Source: Bacteroidaceae bacterium
GTDB lineage: Bacteria > Bacteroidota > Bacteroidia > Bacteroidales > Bacteroidaceae
Direction of reading: 5' to 3'
DNA: 44,938 nt
NCBI GenBank assembly: GCA_030843315.1
Contig: JAUUPT010000034.1
Span: 1-44,938, forward strand
Shown here: in pieces, positions 25,051-32,575 of the stretch
Layout of the letters: the number at the start of each line of letters is the position of its first letter
How positions within the stretch are numbered: the stretch's first letter is position 1
Program-made: the position numbers and the translations under genes
The notes under the pieces: generated by a model
The model's database searches: none
What the model was told of the DNA's origin: nothing
What the model saw: only the letters and a program-made list of their open reading frames with translations

Positions 25051-26535
25051 TTAATGAACCCACTTGAAGATACGGTTCCAACGAATCTTGCCGTCGAACC
25101 AACCACGGTCTTTATCGAGTGACAACCATACTACGATAGGCTTGCCCACCACATGGTCTTCGGGCACAAAGCCCCAGTATCGCGAGTCGGCGGAGTTGTC
25201 GCGGTTATCACCCATCATCCAGTAATAGTCCATCTTGAAGGTATAGGAGTCGGCCTTTTCACCGTTGATGTAGATGCCGTCGGATTTCTGTTCCAATTTG
25301 TTTCCTTCGTATGCCACGATGCAACGTTCGTAGATAGGCAGATTATCCGGAGTCAGACGGATGGTAGCGCCTTTAGCAGGAATCCAGATAGGGCCGTAGT
25401 TGTTACGGTTCCACTTGGTATAAAGGTTCAGCGGATACATAGATCCTGAGAACTCACCCGGTTCCACGACGATGCGGCTCACCAGCTTCTTATTGCCGGA
25501 GAGCGTTTCGTACATCTTCTTGGTGAGTGGAAGGTGATAGACCGGAGTCAGTCTGCCTTGGGCATCGCGCAGGTCCAGCCCCATTTCGATGAGATTCTCT
25601 TCCCAGCCCAGGCCGTCGGTCATCAGTGTCTGGTCGTCCTTGCTGATGCCCAGTTCGCGGAACATATCTTCAGTGATGTACGGGCCTGTGGTTTGTACGA
25701 AGTAGTTGAACTGCATTTCTTCGGGGTTCTCAAGGGCTTTGCCGTCGATGTAGACTTGTCCTTCTTTGATTTGCAGCGTGTCGCCCGGCAGACCGATGCA
25801 ACGCTTCACATAATTCTCGCGACGGTCTACGGGACGCGTTACGACCTCGCCGTACATCCTGGGATTGGAACGGATCAGGTTGCGTCCGGCACCATAGTAC
25901 AGGTCGTATACGGCGCGTTGCTGTTCGCGGGTCAGGCTGTCCATGTTCACCTTATTGGGATACATGCGCTTTCCTTCATCGTAGGCAAGGCTATAAAAGT
26001 CTGTCTGCTGGAAGTTGGTGGCTACCGTATCGCCGGCAGGGAAGTTGAACACCACGATATCATTCCGTTTCACCTTGCCGAAGCCCGGCACACGCTTGTA
26101 TTTCCATTGAGGCCATTCGATGTACGATTTAGTATTGAATACCGGCAACGTATGTTGTGCCAACGGCATGGAAAGCGGCGTATTCGGCACACGCGGGCCA
26201 TAGCTCATCTTGCTGACGTAAAGGAAATCGCCTACCAACAGCGACTTTTCCAACGAAGAAGAGGGTATCTGGTAGTTCTGGAATACGTAGATATTCACGA
26301 AGTAGACCGCCACCAGTGCAAAGACAATGGCATCTACCCAACTCATGATACTGCGTACGGCAGGATTCTCCGATTTCTTCCAAAAGCCCCAAGGGACCTT
26401 CTTGCTGATATAGATATCGAAGATAAAGGGTACTACGATCAGTCCCCACCAGCTTTTCACCCACACAAGGAAGGCCAGGTAAAGCAGGGTGACGATACCA
26501 AACTTAATCCATTGGGCACTTGTTGCTTTTCTCAT
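25051..26535 (-). CDS. lepB: Signal peptidase I
   Basis: The 494-residue enzyme has two N-terminal membrane helices (about 11-40) and a third near 67-87. Box B is QIPSSSLEKSLLVGD with nucleophile Ser94; box D is YVKRCIGLPGD with the general base Lys244; box E is MGDNRDNSADSRYWGFVPED. It removes Sec-type signal peptides from exported proteins on the periplasmic face. It is much longer than E. coli LepB (324 residues): about 80 extra residues sit between boxes B and D (160-235) and a further large insertion follows box D, as is usual in Bacteroidetes. It lies 35 bases downstream of dapB. Confidence 0.95.
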   Translation of the reverse strand: MRKATSAQWIKFGIVTLLYLAFLVWVKSWWGLIVVPFIFDIYISKKVPWGFWKKSENPAVRSIMSWVDAIVFALVAVYFVNIYVFQNYQIPSSSLEKSLLVGDFLYVSKMSYGPRVPNTPLSMPLAQHTLPVFNTKSYIEWPQWKYKRVPGFGKVKRNDIVVFNFPAGDTVATNFQQTDFYSLAYDEGKRMYPNKVNMDSLTREQQRAVYDLYYGAGRNLIRSNPRMYGEVVTRPVDRRENYVKRCIGLPGDTLQIKEGQVYIDGKALENPEEMQFNYFVQTTGPYITEDMFRELGISKDDQTLMTDGLGWEENLIEMGLDLRDAQGRLTPVYHLPLTKKMYETLSGNKKLVSRIVVEPGEFSGSMYPLNLYTKWNRNNYGPIWIPAKGATIRLTPDNLPIYERCIVAYEGNKLEQKSDGIYINGEKADSYTFKMDYYWMMGDNRDNSADSRYWGFVPEDHVVGKPIVVWLSLDKDRGWFDGKIRWNRIFKWVH

Positions 26536-26570
26536 AATGCTATGTATTGTTTATTTATAGGGGATAGCTT

Positions 26571-27332
26571 TTATTTCAGGAACGGGAACAGATCTTCCAT
26601 TCCCAACATTCCTTCATGCAGGGCTGTATATTCTGCTGCCAGCACAGCTCCCAGCGCAAAGCCCTTCCGGTTCTTGGCATCGTGGATGATGGAGATGCTG
26701 TCGGCTTCGGAGTCGTAGCGGATGCAATGAATGCCCGGGACTTCTCCCTCGCGAATGGAACTGATAGGCAGTTCGTTTGCCGCACATTCGGTTGTGCCGG
26801 AGACGCTGCCGTCCGGTGCCCGGAAAGTTCCTTCCACCCACTTGTCCTTGCGGTCGATGTTCTCCAGAATGCTTTCGGCAAGGGTGATAGCTGTGCCGCT
26901 CGGTGCATCCAGCTTATGGATATGGTGCGTTTCGCTCATCGTCACATCATAAGCGGGAAACTGGTTCATAATCTTTGCGAGGTATTTATTGACCGCCGAA
27001 AAGATAGTCACTCCCAAGCTGAAGTTAGAAGACCAGAACAAGGTTTTACCCCCTTCGGTACAGAGTTTCTTCACCTCGTCTCCATGTTCCGCCAACCACC
27101 CCGTGCTGCCCGAAACGAGCTTCACGCCGGCAGCGAAAGCTTTCATGTAATTGTGGTATGCAACCGTGGGATTGGTAAACTCTATGGCAACATCGGCACT
27201 CTTGAAGGCAGCCGATTCAAAGTCTTCCTGGTTATTAACGTCGATGATGCTGACGATTTCGTGTCCGCGGTCAAGGGCAATCTTCTCTATTTCCTTGCCC
27301 ATTTTGCCGTAGCCGATTAATGCGATTTTCAT
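26571..27332 (-). CDS. dapB: 4-hydroxy-tetrahydrodipicolinate reductase
   Basis: The 253-residue cytosolic protein has the nucleotide-binding motif IGYGKMGKEI (residues 6-15), VSGSTGW near 73-79, and the catalytic SETHHIHKLDAPSGTA (133-148) with His136/His137 and Lys140. It makes tetrahydrodipicolinate in the lysine and diaminopimelate pathway. It is the first gene of a minus-strand unit with lepB, the LepB-like gene and wbqC-like gene, an order that joins cell-wall precursor supply with protein export. Confidence 0.96.
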   Translation of the reverse strand: MKIALIGYGKMGKEIEKIALDRGHEIVSIIDVNNQEDFESAAFKSADVAIEFTNPTVAYHNYMKAFAAGVKLVSGSTGWLAEHGDEVKKLCTEGGKTLFWSSNFSLGVTIFSAVNKYLAKIMNQFPAYDVTMSETHHIHKLDAPSGTAITLAESILENIDRKDKWVEGTFRAPDGSVSGTTECAANELPISSIREGEVPGIHCIRYDSEADSISIIHDAKNRKGFALGAVLAAEYTALHEGMLGMEDLFPFLK

Positions 27333-27376
27333 TGTTTCTATCTATTATATTCAGTTTATCAACAAACTATAGGACG

Positions 27377-27384
27377 CAAAGATA
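27377..27384 (-). promoter_or_regulatory. -7 box for the dapB unit
   Basis: On the minus strand this reads TATCTTTG, 44 bases upstream of the dapB ATG. It is one half of a symmetric pair with the box at 27395-27402. Confidence 0.6.
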
Positions 27385-27394
27385 AGATTTTTCT

Positions 27395-27402
27395 TACATT
27401 TG
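27395..27402 (+). promoter_or_regulatory. -7 box for the DUF2851 gene
   Basis: TACATTTG matches TAnnTTTG, 26 bases before the ATG at 27429, and lies 10 bases from the opposite-facing dapB box. Confidence 0.6.
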
Positions 27403-27428
27403 CGCCCTACATTAACGTCTTGTTAACA

Positions 27429-28703
27429 ATGGAACAATTACTGCATTACGTTTGGAAGCATAAGATATTCCCTTTACAGATGCTCCAAACCACTTCCGGA
27501 CAACCGGTCGAAGTGATAGATCCCGGTTTGCCGAATACCAATGCAGGCCCCGACTTCTTTAACGCCAAGCTCAAAATAGACGGTACGCTCTGGGTGGGCA
27601 ACGTCGAGATACATACGCAGGCATCGGACTGGCTGAGCCACGGACACGACCGTGACCGCGCTTACGATACGGTGATTCTGCACGTGGTGGAGGAATCGAA
27701 TTGCGATGTCTACCGCACCAACGGGGAGCTCGTCCCCCAAGTAGTACTCCCCTGCCCCGAAGCTGTCCGCCGCCGTTACGATGAATTGCGGCAGACGGAG
27801 ATTTATCCGCCCTGCTATTCTATCCTCGGTTCCCTGCCCAAACTGACGGTTCATTCCTGGCTGTCCGCCTTGCAGGTGGAGCGCTTCGAGCAGAAAGCCC
27901 GCGCCATCTCCCAACGACTGGAACGCTGTAACCACCACTGGGAAGATGTATTCTTCATCACCCTTGCCCGCAACTTCGGCTTCGGGCTGAATGGCGATGC
28001 CTTCGAGGCATGGGCAAACCGCCTGCCGTTCCGCGCGGTAGACAAACATCGGGATAACCTCTTGCAGGTAGAGGCTTTCTTCCTGGGACAGGCAGGTCTG
28101 CTGCAAGAAGAGCTGCCGGAAGCGGATGAATACTACCTGAAACTGCAAAAAGAGTTCTGTTACCTGCAACATAAGTTCGAGTTGCCCGCACCCATGTCTG
28201 CCGAGCAATGGCGGTTCCTGCGCCTGCGCCCCGGCAATTTCCCGCACGTACGCCTGGCACAGCTTGCCAATCTGTATCATAAGGAGCAGTCTCTCTTCTC
28301 CCGAATCATGGAGGCAGAAACGTTGGACGCAGTGAAGAAGATACTTACTACCAAGACTTCGGAGTATTGGGAAGAGCACTTCAACTTCAAGAAGACCTCG
28401 CCCCGACAGGAGAGACGGACGGGAGAGAGCGCCCTGAACCTGATTGTCATCAATACCGTCATCCCCTTCCTCTATGCTTACGGGCTGCATAAAGCCGATG
28501 AAACGCTTTGCGACCGTGCTACCCGGTTCCTCGAATCGCTCAAGGCTGAAAACAACCACATCACCCGCCTGTGGGATGGTGCCGGACTGCCGGTATCTAC
28601 CGCCGCCGATTCGCAAGCCTTGATTCAGTTGCAGAAAGAATATTGCAATAAAAAGGATTGCCTGCGTTGCCGGTTCGGCTATGAGTACTTGAGGCATAAG
28701 TAA
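27429..28703 (+). CDS. DUF2851 family protein
   Basis: The 424-residue protein begins at the ATG at 27429 (MEQLLHYVWKHKIFPLQMLQ); a TTG three codons upstream is open but less likely. The family marker FNAKLKIDGTLWVGNVEIHT lies near residues 40-60, and the sequence ends with a cysteine pair in NKKDCLRCRFGYEYLRHK. The N-terminal part (DPGLPNTNAGPDFFNAKL, VGNVEIHTQASDW) resembles a PD-(D/E)XK-like core, which is an inference from pattern only. DUF2851 proteins are widespread in Bacteroidetes with no assigned job. No signal peptide is present. The gene stands alone and its promoter is fused back-to-back with that of dapB. Confidence 0.88.
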   Translation: MEQLLHYVWKHKIFPLQMLQTTSGQPVEVIDPGLPNTNAGPDFFNAKLKIDGTLWVGNVEIHTQASDWLSHGHDRDRAYDTVILHVVEESNCDVYRTNGELVPQVVLPCPEAVRRRYDELRQTEIYPPCYSILGSLPKLTVHSWLSALQVERFEQKARAISQRLERCNHHWEDVFFITLARNFGFGLNGDAFEAWANRLPFRAVDKHRDNLLQVEAFFLGQAGLLQEELPEADEYYLKLQKEFCYLQHKFELPAPMSAEQWRFLRLRPGNFPHVRLAQLANLYHKEQSLFSRIMEAETLDAVKKILTTKTSEYWEEHFNFKKTSPRQERRTGESALNLIVINTVIPFLYAYGLHKADETLCDRATRFLESLKAENNHITRLWDGAGLPVSTAADSQALIQLQKEYCNKKDCLRCRFGYEYLRHK

Positions 28704-28732
28704 CAGGTACTTGCACTAAATTATGTTTCTTT

Positions 28733-28765
28733 TTTGTTTAGAGTACGCAGAAAGACGTATCTTTG
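28733..28765 (+). promoter_or_regulatory. Full -33/-7 promoter of the DUF3791/DUF3990 pair
   Basis: TTTG at 28733-28736 and TATCTTTG at 28758-28765 are separated by 21 bases, close to the Bacteroides consensus on both elements. The start at 28822 leaves a leader of about 50 bases with a weak CTGCT/AGCAG hairpin. Confidence 0.7.
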
Positions 28766-28821
28766 CAATAAGCTAAACATAAAGCTGCTTTAGACAGCAG
28801 GGTAAACAATGTAAAAAACAG

Positions 28822-29274
28822 ATGATGAAGGAAAAGAAATACGGCATTGGGTTGGATATGCTACCGTTCGTTATGAAAGAATTGGTAATGATGGTAATGA
28901 TGAAAAAAGCATTATCATTGGGTGATGCCCTTTATTATATCTATTCTTCAAAGCTATATGAAACATTACTTAAAGAAGAAGCTAAGGCTTGGTATTTAAG
29001 TACATTATCACTTTATGATTTGCTGGAGAAAGAAAAAGCAGAAGAAAGGAAACAGGATAAAGATACCTCGAAAGTGTTACTGTTCAAAATGTTCTGCATC
29101 GAAAACTATAGGGCGAAAGAAGGACTCTCTGCAAAAGAAGTGTTATCCCTTTTCTCTGAATACGATATTTTTGCTTTCTTAAAAGAAACTTTCGAGATGC
29201 TTCATACGCAAGAGAAAGATTATATATTGGACTCCATAGCAATCTACATTAAAAATAAAAAAGAAAGGAAATGA
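28822..29274 (+). CDS. DUF3791-type protein, probable antitoxin partner
   Basis: The 150-residue protein seems to join two short modules. Residues about 10-70 hold ALSLGDALYYIYSSKLYETL and AWYLSTLSLYDLLEKEK. Residues about 85-145 hold a DUF3791-like module with FCIENYRAKEGLSAKEVLSL, DIFAFLKETFEMLHTQ and KDYILDSIAIYIKNK. In many gut bacteria such modules are separate small genes beside a DUF3990 gene. The stop overlaps the next start as ATGA, which points to coupled translation, as in toxin-antitoxin pairs. The pair is clearly more A+T-rich than its neighbours, suggesting recent arrival. An antitoxin role is inferred from the arrangement only. Confidence 0.78.
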   Translation: MMKEKKYGIGLDMLPFVMKELVMMVMMKKALSLGDALYYIYSSKLYETLLKEEAKAWYLSTLSLYDLLEKEKAEERKQDKDTSKVLLFKMFCIENYRAKEGLSAKEVLSLFSEYDIFAFLKETFEMLHTQEKDYILDSIAIYIKNKKERK

Positions 29275-29750
29275 GGGTATATCATGGCTCAACAGTAACG
29301 GTAAAGAATCCGAACCTTACAAAAGGGCGGGAAACGACTGATTTCGGCAAAGGCTTTTATACAACAACAGACTTTAAGCAAGCAGAAAAATGGGCTAATC
29401 TGAAAAGAGTACGTGAAGGAAGGGCTAAAGCCATTGTTTCCACTTACGAAATACCGGATGACACCTTAAATAGAGATTATCATATTCTCCGTTTCTCGGG
29501 TGCAACCAAAGAATGGCTGGACTTTGTGGTTGCCAACCGTAGAAGGCAGAATACTGAAAAATACGACCTTATAATGGGACCGGTTGCCAACGACCAGTTG
29601 TATGCCACTATCAGGCTCTATGAGCAAGGCGTAATAACTGCAAATGCAGCCATAGAAATGCTAAAGACGCATAAATTATTCGATCAACTCTCATTTCATG
29701 TTCCTAAAACAATCGCTTTGTTGAAGTTTGTAGAGGCTAAAGAAGTGTGA
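29271..29750 (+). CDS. DUF3990 protein, probable ADP-ribosyltransferase-like toxin
   Basis: The 159-residue protein opens with MRVYHGSTVTVKNPNLTKGR, followed by TTDFGKGFYTTTDFKQAEKW (residues 22-41). The YHGS and G-x-G-F-Y-x-T-x-x-x-x-x-A pattern is that of DUF3990, which belongs with the ADP-ribosyltransferase fold; His5 and Tyr30 would take the H and Y places of the H-Y-E class. The rest contains FVVANRR and YDLIMGPVANDQLYATIRLY, typical of the family. It overlaps the upstream gene by four bases and lacks a signal peptide. Its target is unknown; tRNA, DNA, NAD or a protein are all possible. Confidence 0.8.
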   Translation: MRVYHGSTVTVKNPNLTKGRETTDFGKGFYTTTDFKQAEKWANLKRVREGRAKAIVSTYEIPDDTLNRDYHILRFSGATKEWLDFVVANRRRQNTEKYDLIMGPVANDQLYATIRLYEQGVITANAAIEMLKTHKLFDQLSFHVPKTIALLKFVEAKEV

Positions 29751-29783
29751 GAAACAGAAGGTATAATAAGGAAGTAACAACTT

Positions 29784-29817
29784 CTTGCTTGTATATTAGT
29801 AAGATATTGTATATTTG
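29784..29817 (+). promoter_or_regulatory. Promoter of the DUF4348 gene
   Basis: TATATTTG at 29810-29817 matches TAnnTTTG; a CTTG at 29784-29787 could serve as a -33 element with a 22-base spacer. The start codon is at 29843. Confidence 0.5.
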
Positions 29818-29842
29818 CCCGCAGAACAATAGTTAGCGCATT

Positions 29843-30355
29843 ATGAAGGCAATTCTCTACGTTTTTTGTCTGTTTACGGCACTCATGCTGACCACTTTCA
29901 GCAGCAGGGCAGCCGGGGAGGAAGATTTCAAGGAATTTCTCCAGAAATTCACATCCAGTGCTTCGTTCCAGTATTCCCGCGTCAAGTTCCCGTTGAAATC
30001 GCCCATCGCCCTGTTGCAAGATGACGGGGAGACGGAGCAGACTTTCCCCTTCACCCGCGAGAAATGGGCTTTACTGGATGGAGAGACATTGAAAGAGGGT
30101 CGCACCACCGAAGAAGAAGGCGGTGTATACATCTCCCGCTTCACTGTCAACGAGCCTGCCCACAAAGAATTTGAAGCCGGATATGAAGAGTCGGAACCTT
30201 CCCTGCGCATTGTTTTTGAACTGGAAGACGGCAAGTGGTACGTCACCGATTGCTATAATGACTGGTATAACTTCGACCTGCCCATCAGCGAACTGGAAGA
30301 AACAATTCATACGGTGCAAGAGGAGAACAAAGCCTTTGAAGAACTGCACCCGTAG
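29843..30355 (+). CDS. DUF4348-type secreted protein
   Basis: The 170-residue protein has a signal peptide (MKAILYVFCLFTALMLTTFS, cut near SRAAG), followed by EEDFKEFLQKFTSSASFQYS and RVKFPLKSPIAL, then a beta-rich domain with WALLDGE, FELEDGKWYVTDCYNDWYNF and a short C-terminal helix. This pattern fits DUF4348, a Bacteroidetes family of unknown function, probably periplasmic. The gene has its own promoter. Its last codons form the left arm of a terminator hairpin, so stop codon and terminator overlap. It shares no clear link with the DUF3990 gene before it. Confidence 0.8.
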   Translation: MKAILYVFCLFTALMLTTFSSRAAGEEDFKEFLQKFTSSASFQYSRVKFPLKSPIALLQDDGETEQTFPFTREKWALLDGETLKEGRTTEEEGGVYISRFTVNEPAHKEFEAGYEESEPSLRIVFELEDGKWYVTDCYNDWYNFDLPISELEETIHTVQEENKAFEELHP

Positions 30356-30369
30356 TTCTTCAAAGGCTT
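30330..30369. terminator. Hairpin overlapping the end of the DUF4348 gene
   Basis: AAGCCTTTGAAGAACT (30330-30345) and its perfect complement (30354-30369) enclose an 8-base loop. The left arm is coding and the stop codon TAG lies at 30353-30355. Confidence 0.75.
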
Positions 30370-30419
30370 ACTTCATATAAGACAAGTACTATCCTGATTC
30401 TTATATCGGATTCACGTTA

Positions 30420-31352
30420 TTATAAAGAGCCGAGCAGATTGCTGACAGCTGCCTGATAGTTTGCCAGCCTGCTTGTCTTATGAATAATCTTCTTCGCTTT
30501 CCTGTCGCCTTCCGGCAACAGATATTCCCAAAAGCTTTTCATCTTCATCAGTAGTTGCGTCTCTCCGCCTTGCAGCAATTCCTCGTATTTGCCGAACACT
30601 TCTGAATGCAACTGACTTACTTTTCGCGCCATTTCATCGGAAGAAAGCGGCTTTCCCTGCCGATACTCTACCGCCAAGGCAGGATTGGCAAGCAACCCGC
30701 GACCGATGACGACACCCGCCAACCGGGGGAATCGTGCTGTGATGGAACGGATATCTTCCGTTGTATGCAAGTCGCCGTTGTAGAGCAGCGGTTTGTTGCA
30801 TCCTTCGTAGAAGGCTTCAAAACCATTCAAGTCCACTTCTCCTTTGTATTGCTGCTTCCCAAGGCGGGGATGGAGGATGATATGCGACAGAGGCAGTTCG
30901 TTGAACAGAGGCAGCAATGCCAGGCACTCTTCTGCATCGTCCCATCCCAATCTCAACTTAACGGAGAAACGAATGTCGGGATACTTCCCGATGGCGGCCG
31001 TGAGCAGAGTTTTTACCTCTTCGGGATAAGGCAGTATGCCGGCGCCATTGTGCCGCTTTGCCAGCATGGGGAAGGGACATCCCAAGTTTATATCTACTTC
31101 TTTATACTCTTTCTCGATGAAAAGGGACATTATTTGTTCCAACTTGTCCGCATCCGGAGCAATGAGTTGCGGTATCAGGTGTAAGTCCCGATTATTGTCC
31201 GGTTCAATGTCACGAACATCTCTCCGCCGGATTTCTCCGCGCTCTATACGCACAAAAGGGGAGTAATAAGTCTCGATGCCGCCAAAGATGCGGGCATGCG
31301 CCTGCCGGTAGATAGCGTCGGTATATCCTTGCAGCGGGGCGAAGTGTATCAT
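30420..31352 (-). CDS. tRNA-dihydrouridine synthase
   Basis: The enzyme is an FMN-dependent TIM barrel that reduces uridine in tRNA. MIHFAPLQGYTDAIYRQAHA opens the fold as in other Dus proteins. Counted from the alternative ATG at 31367, the catalytic cysteine is Cys97 in DINLGCPFPMLAKRHNGAG. SVKLRLGWDD and VVIGRGLLANP are the flavin-binding parts. LHPRLGKQQYKG takes the place of the more usual VHGRT box. The ATG at 31352 was chosen because family members begin at this point and because the -7 box at 31373-31380 would put the mRNA start near 31367. It is a single gene; the type (DusA, B or C) is not clear. Confidence 0.9.
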   Translation of the reverse strand: MIHFAPLQGYTDAIYRQAHARIFGGIETYYSPFVRIERGEIRRRDVRDIEPDNNRDLHLIPQLIAPDADKLEQIMSLFIEKEYKEVDINLGCPFPMLAKRHNGAGILPYPEEVKTLLTAAIGKYPDIRFSVKLRLGWDDAEECLALLPLFNELPLSHIILHPRLGKQQYKGEVDLNGFEAFYEGCNKPLLYNGDLHTTEDIRSITARFPRLAGVVIGRGLLANPALAVEYRQGKPLSSDEMARKVSQLHSEVFGKYEELLQGGETQLLMKMKSFWEYLLPEGDRKAKKIIHKTSRLANYQAAVSNLLGSL

Positions 31353-31372
31353 TGTATTCTCATTCATGCTTG

Positions 31373-31380
31373 CAAAGATA
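31373..31380 (-). promoter_or_regulatory. -7 box for the dihydrouridine synthase gene
   Basis: On the minus strand this reads TATCTTTG, a match to TAnnTTTG. The expected mRNA start is at or near 31367, giving about a 15-base leader to 31352 or a leaderless message from 31367. Confidence 0.55.
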
Positions 31381-31430
31381 CGGATTTTATAAACATATTT
31401 TGTGCAAGGTTTCTTATTTATCCGGCAGTT

Positions 31431-31464
31431 TTTGCAACTATATCAGTTGAAGAGGCTATCTTTG
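31431..31464 (+). promoter_or_regulatory. -33/-7 promoter of the NahK-like/CBM9-like pair
   Basis: TTTG (31431-31434) and TATCTTTG (31457-31464) are 22 bases apart, close to the Bacteroides consensus. The start codon is at 31490. Confidence 0.65.
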
Positions 31465-31489
31465 CAGGTAAATCAATGCACCAACACCC

Positions 31490-32575
31490 ATGAAAGACCT
31501 TTTATCTATTGTGTCTCATTTTCAAACGAAGGGAACAGTCTGCGAAATCAAGCCTTTAGGCACCGGACTGATAAACGACACATACAAAGTAACGACCATC
31601 GAGGCTGATGCGCCCGATTACGTACTGCAACGCATTAACCATGCCATCTTCCAGAACGTGGAGATGTTGCAGGCCAACATCGAAACTGTGACCCGCCACA
31701 TCCGCAAGAAACTGGAAGAACGGGGAGAAGCCGATGTAGAACGCAAAGTGCTCCACTTCGTGCCTACCGCCGACAATGGCAAGACCTACTGGTATGACGG
31801 CGAAAGCTACTGGCGCGTCATGGTATTCATCCCTCGTGCCAGAACCTACGAGACGGTGAATCCCGAATACTCCTATTATGCCGGCGCCGCCTTCGGTAAC
31901 TTCCAGGCCATGCTTGCCGACATCCCCGATACGCTGGGCGAAACCATCCCCGATTTCCACAACATGGAGTTCCGCTTGAAGCAACTGCGCGACGCCGTGG
32001 CCGCCAATGCTGCCGGACGTGTGAAAGAAGTGCAGTACTTCCTCGACGAAATAGAGAAACGTGCCGCCGAGATGTGCAAGGCGGAACGCCTGCACCGTGA
32101 AGGCAAACTGCCGAAACGCGTATGCCACTGCGATACAAAAGTGAACAACATGATGTTTGACGAAGACGGCAACGTGCTTTGCGTCATCGACCTCGACACC
32201 GTGATGCCCAGCTTCATCTTCTCCGACTACGGCGACTTCCTGCGCTCCGGCGCCAACACCGGACTCGAAGACGACAAGAACCCGGACAACGTAAATTTCA
32301 ATATGGAGATATTCAAAGCTTTCACCAAAGGTTACCTGGAGTCTGCCCGCTCCTTCCTGCTGCCGATAGAAATCGAGAACCTGCCCTACGCGGCTGCCCT
32401 CTTCCCCTATATGCAGTGCGTGCGCTTCCTGGCAGACTACATCAACGGTGATACTTATTATAAAATTCAATATCCGGAACACAACCTCGTGCGCACCAAA
32501 GCACAGTTCAAACTGCTGCAAAGTGTAGAGAAACATACCCCGGAGATGCAAGAATTCATTAAATCATGCATTTAA
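31490..32575 (+). CDS. NahK-like N-acetylhexosamine/sugar 1-kinase
   Basis: The 361-residue cytosolic protein is an aminoglycoside-phosphotransferase-fold kinase. It resembles bifidobacterial N-acetylhexosamine 1-kinase over its length: LGTGLINDTYKVTT (residues 23-36), YVLQRINHAIFQNVEML, AFGNFQAML, the Brenner motif CHCDTKVNN with catalytic Asp215, IDLDTVMPS with Asp234/Asp236 for metal, and FLADYINGDTYYKIQYPEHN near the end. NahK phosphorylates the anomeric position of GlcNAc/GalNAc using ATP. The same role here is inferred from these motifs. The CBM9-like gene overlaps its last ten bases, so the two are translated together. Confidence 0.88.
   Translation: MKDLLSIVSHFQTKGTVCEIKPLGTGLINDTYKVTTIEADAPDYVLQRINHAIFQNVEMLQANIETVTRHIRKKLEERGEADVERKVLHFVPTADNGKTYWYDGESYWRVMVFIPRARTYETVNPEYSYYAGAAFGNFQAMLADIPDTLGETIPDFHNMEFRLKQLRDAVAANAAGRVKEVQYFLDEIEKRAAEMCKAERLHREGKLPKRVCHCDTKVNNMMFDEDGNVLCVIDLDTVMPSFIFSDYGDFLRSGANTGLEDDKNPDNVNFNMEIFKAFTKGYLESARSFLLPIEIENLPYAAALFPYMQCVRFLADYINGDTYYKIQYPEHNLVRTKAQFKLLQSVEKHTPEMQEFIKSCI

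Noticed and set aside
29843..30355. DUF4348 gene as third member of the toxin-antitoxin unit
   Set aside because: It has its own promoter, an export signal and ordinary base composition, so it is an independent gene.
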